Counted from the stretch's first letter, positions 1 through 6,612 are shown. The stretch: DNA of 7,615 nt from Candidatus Aquidulcis sp. (GCA_020723365.1 DYJB01000025.1:14514-22128), one strand, 5' to 3'. Numbers and translations are program-made. Notes: generated by a model from the letters alone, not told the origin.

Positions 1-1165
1 CGCGCGGGTCACCGTGCGCCAGTCGCTTCAGAGTCGCCAGAACCTGCGCCTCGCGGCGCCTGTGCAACCGTGCCGGTGCAGCCTCGATCACGACTCCCCC
101 GCCCAGTGTCTCACCCGGCGAGGGGCGGCGCACAACCAGCCGGTCGCCGGCGGCGACCGCCAGCGCGCGGCGCAGCACCAGTTGCCCCCAGCCCGACTCG
201 CCCGGCCGGATGCGATCGCCATCGAGAATACGGATTCGCGCCACGCGCTGCGCCGTGCCGGAGAAGAGCTTCAGCTCCTGGTTGTGCGTGATCGGACCGG
301 AGGCATCTTCGAGGCAATCGATGCGCACATCGATCAGCCGCGTCGCCGTATGCATTCCGGGCCGCCCGAGAACCTCCCCCCGCTCCACCTGTTCGACGCC
401 CACGCCGCTCAGGTTCACGGCCACACGGCTTCCAGGCAGGGCGAGCTCGACCTTGCGCTTGTGTGTCTGGAGCCCACGGATTCGGCCGCGTAGTCCGGAA
501 GGACTCAGCTCGACGTCCTGCCCCACCTCGAGGTGGCCATCGAGCAGTGTGCCGGTCAGGACGGTGCCGAAACCCGGCATGGAGAACACCCGATCGATCG
601 GGAGGCGGGGTCGGCCGCGGTCGGGTCGCGGTGGGAGGCCCTGCAGGAGCGACGCGAGCGCCTGGACAAGCTCCGGCACTCCCTGGCCGGTACGCGCCGA
701 GACGGCCATTGCCACGGAATCGGTCAGCGGGGTGCCGGCCAGCAGCGCCCGAGCGTCGGCCTCCACCAGTCGCAGCCAGTCGGGATCGTCGGCCAGATCC
801 GCTTTGGTCAGGACAAGGATGCCGCGTTCGACGCCCAGCAGCCGGAGGATGGCGGCATGCTCGCGCGTCTGCGGCATCACGCCTTCGTCGGCGGCGATCA
901 CCAGCAGGACAGCATCCATCCCGCCGACCCCGGCCAGCATGTTCTCGATGAAGTCGCGGTGCCCGGGGACATCGACGATCCCGACGGCCTCGCCCTGAGG
1001 CAGAGTCAGCCAGGCGAAGCCAAGGTCGATCGTCATTTGACGTTCGACTTCCTCGCGCAATCGATCGGGGTGGATGCCGGTCAGGGCATGGACGAGCGTC
1101 GACTTGCCGTGGTCAACGTGGCCGGCCGTGCCGACGACATGGGTCCTGTGGTCCGCCTCCGGCAC
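1..1165 (-). CDS. selB: Selenocysteine-specific translation elongation factor SelB (3' part cut off by window edge)
   Basis: SelB is the GTPase that brings Sec-tRNA(Sec) to the ribosome at UGA codons marked by a SECIS element. Translating the minus strand from the GTG at 1165 gives 388 residues running off the window. The GTPase motifs are clear: G1 GHVDHGKS (residues 15-22), an effector segment with MTIDLGFAWL (44-53) typical of SelB, G3 DVPGH (65-69), G4 TKAD (120-123) and G5 SAR (156-158). A domain II start with FSMPGFGTVLTGT follows at about 194-206, then domain III. The last residues visible (about 365-388) begin the C-terminal winged-helix part that reads the SECIS, so roughly 240 residues of a usual ~630 are missing. 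The GTG start is supported by a GGAGG 8 bases upstream and an in-frame TGA just before it. The start lies 2 bases after the stop of the coiled-coil gene, suggesting coupled translation. IF2 and EF-Tu are excluded by the SelB-type effector segment. Confidence 0.95.
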   Translation of the reverse strand, partial: MPEADHRTHVVGTAGHVDHGKSTLVHALTGIHPDRLREEVERQMTIDLGFAWLTLPQGEAVGIVDVPGHRDFIENMLAGVGGMDAVLLVIAADEGVMPQTREHAAILRLLGVERGILVLTKADLADDPDWLRLVEADARALLAGTPLTDSVAMAVSARTGQGVPELVQALASLLQGLPPRPDRGRPRLPIDRVFSMPGFGTVLTGTLLDGHLEVGQDVELSPSGLRGRIRGLQTHKRKVELALPGSRVAVNLSGVGVEQVERGEVLGRPGMHTATRLIDVRIDCLEDASGPITHNQELKLFSGTAQRVARIRILDGDRIRPGESGWGQLVLRRALAVAAGDRLVVRRPSPGETLGGGVVIEAAPARLHRRREAQVLATLKRLAHGDPR

Positions 1166-1167
1166 GT

Positions 1168-2355
1168 TCAGCGCCTCCGGCGGGTCTCACCCGTGCCGCG
1201 CTCGCCTTCCGAGGCCCATGCGCGCACCAGCGCCAGCAGTTCGGCCAGGCGGCCGCGGGCTTCTGCTTCGAGTGTGGAGAGCCTGCCTTCGGCGCCGTTC
1301 AGCCTCTCGGCATGCCCGGCGGCTCCGCCGGCGAGCTTCTCGTGCACGCGAGCGTGATCGCGCCATTGTTCGTCCCAGGTCAGCTTGTGCGAGTTCCAGC
1401 GCTTGGCGTCATCGGCCAGGAAGGACGTCCACTCGTGCTTGATCCGCTCCTCCGCCAGGCGCTGGATCTCCGTGATCTCGTTGATGCGGCGTTCGGTTCG
1501 TTCGATGAGCTGGGACAGTTCGTCGCGCAGCGCCCGCAGCCCCCGATGAGTTTCCTCGTACGCCTGGATGCGCTCGTCCAGCTCCCCGGCGCGCTTCTCG
1601 AACTCCTGGAAGCGCCTCTGCCAATCCCTCCAGGCGCGATCCAGGTCGGCCTGCCGCAGGCTCTGCTGTTCGAGCCACACTCCCAGCGCCTGCTGCCGTT
1701 CGCCTTCGCTGGCCAGCAGCTCCGCCAGGCGCGTCTCGGCCCGGCGTGCTTGCTCGCCCAGCTGGTCGCTGGCCACCCCCAGGGCGTCGACGCGCCCGCG
1801 ATACGCGACCCACTCGGCCTGGGTGGCGGCCGCCTGGCGTGCCTCCTGGCGTCTCTCGTTCTCCAACGACGCCAGCGCCTCGGCCCGTTCCGCATCGCGG
1901 CTCTGCAGCGCCTCAAGCTGCTTGCGCAGCGCATCCTGCGCCCGCGAGATGCGCTGCTCCTCCTCCCGCCTCGCCTCCAGCGATTGCTGCACCTGACCGA
2001 GCAGCCCCAGGTCCATGCGGATCTCGGCCACCGCCCGATTGGTCTCCTCGAGCTCGGACTGATGCATCTGGAGCAGCGACTTCTCCTTGTTGCTCCGCCG
2101 CTCCTCCGACTCGCCGAGCATGCGGGACACTTCCTGGCGGTGCTTGTGGATCGTCTCTTCGAACTGCTGCAGCCGCTGGGCGACGGCGTTCATGCGGGCA
2201 ACGTCGGCCGAGAGTTCCTGTCCCTGGCGCGCCACCTTGGCCAGTGCCGTCTGGGCCTCGCCCAGGCCCTCGGCCAGCTTCCCTGCCTGGACGCCGAGTT
2301 TGCGCTGCTGCTCCTCCAGCCAAGCCAGCCGCTGCTCAATCGCCGCCGTCTCCAT
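1168..2355 (-). CDS. Long proline-free coiled-coil protein, function unknown
   Basis: This 395-residue protein matches no family I can name. It is dominated by heptad-like Glu/Gln/Arg/Leu/Ala sequence from residue 1 to about 305 and again from about 340 to 380, which predicts a long alpha-helical rod. It contains no proline and no cysteine. A Trp-rich patch (W309, W320, W327, W331) around 305-340 interrupts the heptads and could be a small folded or binding element. A Gly/Ala-rich turn (342-347) follows, and the protein ends in four Arg. There is no signal peptide or membrane segment, so it is probably cytoplasmic. The ATG at 2355 has GGAG 12 bases upstream, which is rather far, but no better start codon is near. 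It begins 38 bases after the NuoN-like gene and ends 2 bases before selB. SMC-like or scaffold roles are possible, but there are no ATPase motifs. The gene is certain as an ORF; its function is not. Confidence 0.88.
   Translation of the reverse strand: METAAIEQRLAWLEEQQRKLGVQAGKLAEGLGEAQTALAKVARQGQELSADVARMNAVAQRLQQFEETIHKHRQEVSRMLGESEERRSNKEKSLLQMHQSELEETNRAVAEIRMDLGLLGQVQQSLEARREEEQRISRAQDALRKQLEALQSRDAERAEALASLENERRQEARQAAATQAEWVAYRGRVDALGVASDQLGEQARRAETRLAELLASEGERQQALGVWLEQQSLRQADLDRAWRDWQRRFQEFEKRAGELDERIQAYEETHRGLRALRDELSQLIERTERRINEITEIQRLAEERIKHEWTSFLADDAKRWNSHKLTWDEQWRDHARVHEKLAGGAAGHAERLNGAEGRLSTLEAEARGRLAELLALVRAWASEGERGTGETRRRR
1174..1178 (-). promoter_or_regulatory. Ribosome-binding site of selB, embedded in the upstream gene
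   Basis: GGAGG on the minus strand lies 8 bases before the GTG at 1165. It is formed by the Arg codons of the RRRR tail of the coiled-coil protein, so the end of that gene doubles as the selB translation signal. It decides the selB start because no other good start codon lies between the in-frame TGA and the G1 motif. Confidence 0.75.
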
Positions 2356-2393
2356 CGTCAGCCGGTGCTCCTTTCCGTCTCCCGGTACCCGGG

Positions 2394-3764
2394 CTAGCCG
2401 CCGGTGAGCCCCGAGAGGCCGCTCAGCGCCTCAATGACCCAAGGATACAGCAGTTGTGGGAACAGCCCGAGCAGCAGGCACAGCAGGATCCCCGCACTCA
2501 GGAAGAACCGCTCGGGCATGGCGGGGGACGGCAGCTCGCCTTCCGGCGGCGTTCGAAGCGCCGTGCTCGTCCAGCGCACGGCCGCCAGCGAGATGGCGCC
2601 GATCGCCCCAACGACGGCGTACGCGGCCGGCCCTCCGCCCGCCATCACGGCCCACCGCCCGGGGAATCCGGCCGTCAGCGGGAACCCGGCGATCGACAGG
2701 AGCCCCACGATGATGGCCGTGCTCGCCAGCGGCGCACGATAGGCGATGCCCGCCAGCGCTTCGGCGCTGTCGCCGGCGCCCGCGTTCTGCAGCGTTGAGG
2801 CTCCCATCGACCACACGCCCAGCGCGATCACGCGCGCCGCCGACAGGCCGAGGACGAGCTGGAAGCCCTCCGCCGTCCGCGCCGAGAACGCCAACAGGAC
2901 GACGGCGGTGTCTGCCATCACCGCGTACACGGCCGTCCGGGCCAGGCTGCGCTGGGCCATCGCCCAGACGGAGGCGAAGACCGCGATCCCAACGCCGATC
3001 CAGCGGGCGGCGTCGAACAGCCCCTGATCCTGCCGCAGCCACGCGTAGGCGTCGAAGAAGCGCAGCACGAGGAAGACGGCGCCGGCCTGCGCGATCAGAA
3101 TGACAAACGCCAGCGAGTAGGGATGACTGTGACTGGCGGCCGTCGGGAACCAGAGGTGGAAGGGAGGCGCGGCCAGCAGCAGGGCGAATCCGACGACCGC
3201 CAGCACTGTCGCTGTGCGCGCCGCCTCCGCCGATACCGTCCCAGACCCCAGAGACTCCGCCTGCCAGCCCGCCGTGAGCAGGGCCATCATGCCGAGCGTG
3301 TAGAGCACGACCATGCGCAGTGGGCCGCGGGCTGCCCCCCGCTCCGGTGGATACAGGATCAGAACGGCGACGAGGGCCATGCCTTCGAGGAACAAGGCGG
3401 CATAGAGGAACGGGACCGCCATGAGCGAGGCCGCCGCCAACCCCGTCACCAGCAGCCCGGCGGCGTAGAACAGGCGTCCCGGCCGCGCCACGCGGGCGCC
3501 CAGGAACATGAAGCCAGCCACCAGGTAGACGAAACCGACAATGGCTCGATTGGCATCGCCGAGTTCGAGCGATCGCCCGAGAAGCACCCAGGTGCCCCCC
3601 AGAGGAAGCAGCGCCGAGTCGGGCCTCGCCAGGAAGACAACCGCCGCCACCACGCCCGTGCCCAGACTGGTGGCCAGCCAGGCTGCAACCGCCTCTCGCC
3701 GCAACGCAACAACGAGAACGGCCAACAGGAGAGTGGCGCCCAGAACCAACATCGGCGAGTTCAC
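2394..3764 (-). CDS. NuoN/HyfF-like proton-translocating membrane subunit homologue with altered channel residues
   Basis: This 456-residue, ~13-14-helix protein belongs to the antiporter-like (Proton_antipo_M) family found in complex I, group-4 hydrogenases and Mrp antiporters. Visible landmarks are the TM5 acidic site in FLEGMAL (E127), the APPFHLWFP signature of the TM7-TM8 region (H203), and the LSIAGFPLTAGF hallmark (356-367) followed by R370, where family members have Lys or Glu. The two lysines that carry protons in NuoN/NuoM are absent. Residues 194-196 (Ala, Leu, Leu) occupy the TM7 Lys site, and Q226 sits at H+23, exactly where NuoN has its TM8 Lys. The whole protein has no lysine. 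The start is GTG at 3764, overlapping the previous stop (GTGA), with GGAG 8 bases upstream. At 456 residues it is close to NuoN (~485). It acts in the cytoplasmic membrane; whether it still moves protons is open. Confidence 0.85.
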   Translation of the reverse strand: MNSPMLVLGATLLLAVLVVALRREAVAAWLATSLGTGVVAAVVFLARPDSALLPLGGTWVLLGRSLELGDANRAIVGFVYLVAGFMFLGARVARPGRLFYAAGLLVTGLAAASLMAVPFLYAALFLEGMALVAVLILYPPERGAARGPLRMVVLYTLGMMALLTAGWQAESLGSGTVSAEAARTATVLAVVGFALLLAAPPFHLWFPTAASHSHPYSLAFVILIAQAGAVFLVLRFFDAYAWLRQDQGLFDAARWIGVGIAVFASVWAMAQRSLARTAVYAVMADTAVVLLAFSARTAEGFQLVLGLSAARVIALGVWSMGASTLQNAGAGDSAEALAGIAYRAPLASTAIIVGLLSIAGFPLTAGFPGRWAVMAGGGPAAYAVVGAIGAISLAAVRWTSTALRTPPEGELPSPAMPERFFLSAGILLCLLLGLFPQLLYPWVIEALSGLSGLTGG

Positions 3765-4363
3765 GTGCGTCGCTCCGGAACTCCAGGTGTCAGGAGGGAG
3801 AGGTACGCCACGACGAGGGCGATCAGGACAGGCATTGCGATCAGCAGCGCGTGCAGCGCCACAGATGGTTCTAGGGAGGCGTAGCCGACCTCGAAACCGC
3901 CCAGCACCGCCATCAGGCCGGCGCCCACATGCAAGGGCTCTTCCGACAGCCCAAGATGCAGGAGCCCCAGGCCGAAGAGCAGTCCCGCACCCAGGGCCTG
4001 GCCCGGGGCAATGCCTTGCGCGCCGCCCAACACCTCAAGCCCGAGTGCGCCAGCCGCCAGGCTGACGAGGAGCACGCTCACGGTTCGGAACACCAAACCG
4101 GAGGGAACACCCGACGGCCCAGCCGCCTCGAGGCCGGCCTCCGGCGCGGGCGTGACCGCCAGGATCGCCGCCACACTCAGCCCCACGGCCGCGTAGGCTA
4201 TCGCCAGCGCGAGCGGAATGGCCGAGAGAAGTACAGCGGTCGCGGCGAATTGGACCAGCAGCGCCAGGATCACGACTCGGCGAGGCGTCGCCAGGATCGA
4301 GGTGGCGCAAGCTGCGCCGGAAGCCAGCGCGGCGGCCAGGCTTGCGATCGCCACCGCATTCAT
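3761..4363 (-). CDS. Small multi-pass membrane protein, HyfE/NuoK-like
   Basis: This 200-residue, very hydrophobic protein has about seven predicted membrane segments (near 2-24, 29-49, 51-71, 93-113, 123-139, 146-163 and 168-190). Size, position between two antiporter-like genes and the C-terminal half fit HyfE, the NuoK-related subunit of hydrogenase-4. The segment PLHVGAGLMAVLGGFEV (143-159) lines up with the HyfE stretch that ends in LMEN, but the family Glu is replaced by Ala151. The nearest acidic residue is E158, so the membrane Glu may be shifted or lost. There are no lysines. I chose the ATG at 4363 rather than upstream starts because it forms an ATGA overlap with the preceding gene and begins directly with a membrane helix; the longer frame would add about 60 Arg/Gly/Pro-rich residues out of character. 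No good Shine-Dalgarno is seen, so expression probably depends on coupling. The HyfE assignment is moderate; the gene itself is well supported. Confidence 0.78.
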   Translation of the reverse strand: MNAVAIASLAAALASGAACATSILATPRRVVILALLVQFAATAVLLSAIPLALAIAYAAVGLSVAAILAVTPAPEAGLEAAGPSGVPSGLVFRTVSVLLVSLAAGALGLEVLGGAQGIAPGQALGAGLLFGLGLLHLGLSEEPLHVGAGLMAVLGGFEVGYASLEPSVALHALLIAMPVLIALVVAYLSLLTPGVPERRT

Positions 4364-5931
4364 GTCGGCGACCCACGTAGGACCAGAGCGGCGGCCAGCA
4401 GGGCGACCAACACCCACAGGAAGGCGCCCTCGCCCTCCACGGCCTCGCCCACAGCCCGGACCGTAGTCATGACCGAACGGTAGGCGCGCCATGCGCCCGA
4501 GTAGACCGGCGTGGGGTCGAGCCATGCAGCCAGGCGCGTCCAACGCTGCACCCGGCGCGCTCCCAGCCGTTCACGCCGTGACCATCCATAGGCAAGGCCG
4601 AAGCTGACGACGACAAAGCCGGCCAGGCCAGGAACCGTCGGCGGCTGCGCGAGGAGGACGCCGAAACCGGCCAACGCCAGAACGGGCAGCGCCAGCCCCA
4701 GGCCATAGAGCGTCTTGACCGTGGTCTCGCCTGCCGGCCACGGCTCCACGGGACGCGCGGACAGGCGCAACAGCCCGGCGATGGTCAGGACGAGCGCCAC
4801 CAGGGCCAGCACGGCGCCGACGGAGGTGAGCACATCGGGCTCTTCCGGAACGATGCCGGCCATGAGCGCTCCACCAGGGGTCCACGGCAATCCGATCAGG
4901 AGTGCACAACCGATGACCGGCCAGACGCGGTGCCAAGGCGTGCGCACTTCTGTCAGCGAGGCAATCACGATCACCGTGACCAAGATCGCCGCAGAACTTC
5001 CCAGGGCCACCGCCGGACCAGCCGGATGGCTGACGGCGCTGACGACGCCCAGGCCGGCGACCGCCAGGACGAGCGACGTCCGGCCGCGTAGGGGATCGGA
5101 CTCCAGGAACCAGCGTGCGGCCCCCGCCAGCCCGCCCAGCGCGCCGGCGAGAAGCAGCCAGGGCGCCACCTGAGCGGGCACGTCCTCGGCCAGCGATCGG
5201 GACAAGACGCCCAGCGCGGCGGCCGGCGAAAGCACTCGCAGCAGAGTCCCCAGGCCTCGCCGCACGTGCGGCAACGGCGACGTCGTGAAGTGGAGCGGTA
5301 GCAGGCCGAGGCGCAGCAGGACAGCCAGCGACAGGAAGACCGTGGGCAGGAGCGGGCCGGACCGCAGCCCGAGGGGGAGCTCGAGGGTTCCTGCGAACGA
5401 GGCCGCCGCGGCCGTCAGGGCGAGCAGCGTCCCGGCCATATCGATTGCCAGACGGGCAACCAGCGTCTGCGCGCCGGTGACATCCTCCACGCGCGCCACC
5501 AGGTAGAGGAACCCAAGCAGGTCGATGACCATCCACACGATGACGACGGTCAGCAGATTCCCCGCCATCACCGCCACCATCGCCAGACCAGTATAGGCCA
5601 GCATGATCACGCGGGAGCCCGCCGCGCCGCCGGCGGGGCGGGCGACCGCCGTGAGCAGGATGCCGAGCAGGGCGGTTGCCATCGAATAGAGGATGCCCCA
5701 CGCCGGACGATCGAGGCTGATCTCGAGGCGCGAGGCGAAGAGGCTGGTCGGGCGCCAAGCCGACAGGGCGAACTCGGTCGGCAGCGCGGGCAGCGTGGCC
5801 AGGACGCTCAGCCACGCCAACAGCGCAAAGGCCGTCGCCACTCCCCATGTCAGGCGATCGGATCGATGCCGAGCCGCCCAGGTGATCCCGGCGCCGACGA
5901 GCAGCAGCATGCTGGGGAGCAAGGCGATCAC
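4360..5931 (-). CDS. Divergent NuoL/NuoM/HyfB-like membrane subunit, first gene of the operon
   Basis: This 523-residue multi-pass protein (about 14 helices) is distantly related to the antiporter-like subunits of complex I and hydrogenase-4. Family landmarks survive weakly. An acidic residue stands at the TM5 site (D137 in WMVIDLLGF), and R207 lies seven residues before H214 in LLRLGLLPLHF, exactly where the family has the TM7 Lys before PFH. A possible TM8 counterpart is R232. SDPLRGRTSLVLAV (278-291) matches the DLKR-LAYSSI region. GLPWTPGGALM (347-357) matches the LPG-GF turn, but no Lys/Glu follows it in TM12. Only one lysine (K406) is present. I place the start at the GTG at 5931 (GGGAAG five bases upstream, then MIALLPSMLLL as a membrane helix). 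A GTG at 5994 would add 21 polar residues with no homology rationale. It is shorter than NuoL (~610) and lacks the long C-terminal lateral helix. It overlaps the next gene by ATGA. Confidence 0.8.
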   Translation of the reverse strand: MIALLPSMLLLVGAGITWAARHRSDRLTWGVATAFALLAWLSVLATLPALPTEFALSAWRPTSLFASRLEISLDRPAWGILYSMATALLGILLTAVARPAGGAAGSRVIMLAYTGLAMVAVMAGNLLTVVIVWMVIDLLGFLYLVARVEDVTGAQTLVARLAIDMAGTLLALTAAAASFAGTLELPLGLRSGPLLPTVFLSLAVLLRLGLLPLHFTTSPLPHVRRGLGTLLRVLSPAAALGVLSRSLAEDVPAQVAPWLLLAGALGGLAGAARWFLESDPLRGRTSLVLAVAGLGVVSAVSHPAGPAVALGSSAAILVTVIVIASLTEVRTPWHRVWPVIGCALLIGLPWTPGGALMAGIVPEEPDVLTSVGAVLALVALVLTIAGLLRLSARPVEPWPAGETTVKTLYGLGLALPVLALAGFGVLLAQPPTVPGLAGFVVVSFGLAYGWSRRERLGARRVQRWTRLAAWLDPTPVYSGAWRAYRSVMTTVRAVGEAVEGEGAFLWVLVALLAAALVLRGSPT

Positions 5932-6023
5932 GTGGGCTTCCCGTCCGGCGGCACTCCGGTTAGGATACCACGGCGGTCGCCGTCGGCCGCACACGGGTCC
6001 ATGTCTTTCCCGGGAGGTGCCTC
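5932..6023. promoter_or_regulatory. 92-base divergent intergenic region between the membrane operon and the MOSC gene
   Basis: Both flanking genes start outward from here, so promoters for each should lie inside. The sequence TAGGAT at 5961-5966 (read as ATCCTA on the minus strand, where TATCCT lies one base over) is the only AT-richer patch and could serve as a -10 for either direction. No convincing -35 is visible on either strand. A near-palindrome of 12 bases, cggcggtcgccg (5971-5982), could be an operator or chance in GC-rich DNA. Evidence is weak apart from gene orientation. Confidence 0.35.
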
Positions 6024-6458
6024 ATGGCTGGCCGGATCGCCCACTTGTTCCTCAAGGAAGGCCGAGCCCTGCCGATGCGCAGCCTGCCCGCCGTGACGGC
6101 CATCGCCGGAAAGGGCCTGCAAGGGGATGCCGCTTTCGGACGCGACCGACGGCAGGTGCTGCTTGTCGGGCTATCGACGCTGCGCGATTTCGACCTTCAG
6201 CCGGGGGCGCTGCGCGAGAACATGACCCTGACCGGCATGGTGCTCGACGATCTGGCCGAGGGCACGCTCCTTGAGATCGGCGAGGCGGTCCTGGAGATTA
6301 TCGGCGATTGCGAGCCGTGCGGCCAGATGGACGACCTGCGCCCCGGACTGCGGGAGGCAATCCGCGGACACCGGGGGAAGCTGGCGCGCGTCACGCGAAG
6401 CGGCGACATTCGCGTGGGCGACGCGGTCCACTCCCAGGCACCTCCTTCGGCCGCGTAG
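6024..6458 (+). CDS. Small stand-alone MOSC-domain protein
   Basis: This 144-residue protein is essentially a bare MOSC domain, the beta-barrel fold found at the C-terminus of molybdenum-cofactor sulfurases and in YiiM/mARC relatives, which handle sulfur on a conserved Cys or bind Moco. Landmarks are GLQGDAAFGRDRRQVLL (31-47), PGALRENMTLTGM (60-72), the CEPCGQMD motif with C96 and C99, and the closing strand RVTRSGDIRVGDAV (122-135). The ATG at 6024 has a good GGAGG 6 bases upstream, and the stop is TAG. It lacks the N-terminal beta-barrel and C-terminal helical parts of YiiM (~224 residues), so it belongs to the short stand-alone group whose substrates are mostly unknown. It diverges from the membrane operon and is followed by hisS with a separate promoter. 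A role in sulfur carrier or Moco metabolism is inference. Confidence 0.88.
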   Translation: MAGRIAHLFLKEGRALPMRSLPAVTAIAGKGLQGDAAFGRDRRQVLLVGLSTLRDFDLQPGALRENMTLTGMVLDDLAEGTLLEIGEAVLEIIGDCEPCGQMDDLRPGLREAIRGHRGKLARVTRSGDIRVGDAVHSQAPPSAA

Positions 6459-6497
6459 CCGGCATGTCCCGCCTCCCAGTCGCCGTCGGCGCCCGCG

Positions 6498-6506
6498 TGC
6501 TATAAT
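6498..6506 (+). promoter_or_regulatory. Extended -10 promoter for hisS
   Basis: TGCTATAAT is a perfect -10 (TATAAT, 6501-6506) with the TG of an extended -10 at 6498-6499. The -35 area about 17-18 bases upstream (near 6477-6483, agtcgc) is poor, as is common with extended -10 promoters. Transcription would start near 6513, giving hisS a leader of about 120 bases. It stands out because the surroundings are very GC-rich. Confidence 0.72.
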
Positions 6507-6536
6507 CGCCGCTCGACCGCACACCCGTGTCGCATC

Positions 6537-6565
6537 GACCGGTCCGGCCGCGGCGGCCATCGGTC
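6537..6565 (+). other. Leader hairpin 1 upstream of hisS
   Basis: An inverted repeat has outer arms GACCG (6537-6541) and CGGTC (6561-6565), and inner arms GGCCG (6546-6550) and CGGCC (6554-6558) around a 3-base loop. The two stems are separated by unpaired gtcc and at. It lies in the predicted hisS leader. GC-rich DNA makes such repeats easily, so a function is not assured. Confidence 0.4.
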
Positions 6566-6584
6566 AAGCTGCATCGTCTTCTGC

Positions 6585-6612
6585 GGGCGGCGGGCTGAAC
6601 AACCCGCCGCCC
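6585..6612 (+). other. Strong leader hairpin 2 just upstream of hisS
   Basis: A perfect 10-base-pair stem, GGGCGGCGGG (6585-6594) with CCCGCCGCCC (6603-6612), closes the 8-base loop ctgaacaa. It ends 23 bases before the hisS ATG and a few bases before the GAGG Shine-Dalgarno. No U-run follows, so it is not a standard rho-independent terminator. It could control ribosome access, protect the 5' end, or be an RNA-binding site. No T-box consensus (GGTGGNACC) is seen. Confidence 0.55.

Noticed and set aside
210..998. Plus-strand open frames opposite selB (also 14-493, 463-951, 533-1357)
   Set aside because: The minus strand encodes unmistakable SelB through this region; the plus frames are Arg/Ser/Pro-rich shadow sequence.
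1168..1170. TGA between the coiled-coil gene and selB as a possible selenocysteine codon
   Set aside because: Reading through enters a frame that is not selB and has no recognisable protein; no SECIS-like hairpin is evident just downstream, so it is taken as a normal stop.
2382..2394. Small inverted repeat CCCGG-GTA-CCGGG after the NuoN-like gene
   Set aside because: A 5-bp stem with no U-run; too weak to be called a terminator, and the next gene follows in 38 bases.
1312..2397. 361-residue plus-strand open frame opposite the coiled-coil gene
   Set aside because: It is the mirror of the coiled-coil gene: Leu-rich sequence arising from reversed Gln/Glu codons, no own Shine-Dalgarno, and the minus-strand gene has the operon context.
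4364..4543. Longer N-terminus for the 200-residue membrane protein
   Set aside because: The added 60 residues are Gly/Arg/Pro-rich and come from the reading of the upstream gene in another frame; the ATGA overlap at 4360-4363 is the normal arrangement here.
5932..5994. Longer N-terminus for the 523-residue membrane protein starting at GTG 5994
   Set aside because: It would add a polar Arg-rich stretch without Shine-Dalgarno support before the first membrane helix; GTG 5931 fits better, though it is not proven.
5976..6490. 12-base repeat gtcgccgtcggc at 5976-5987 and 6479-6490, upstream of the MOSC gene and hisS
   Set aside because: Short and composed of simple GC codon-like triplets, placed differently relative to the -10 sites, so likely chance.
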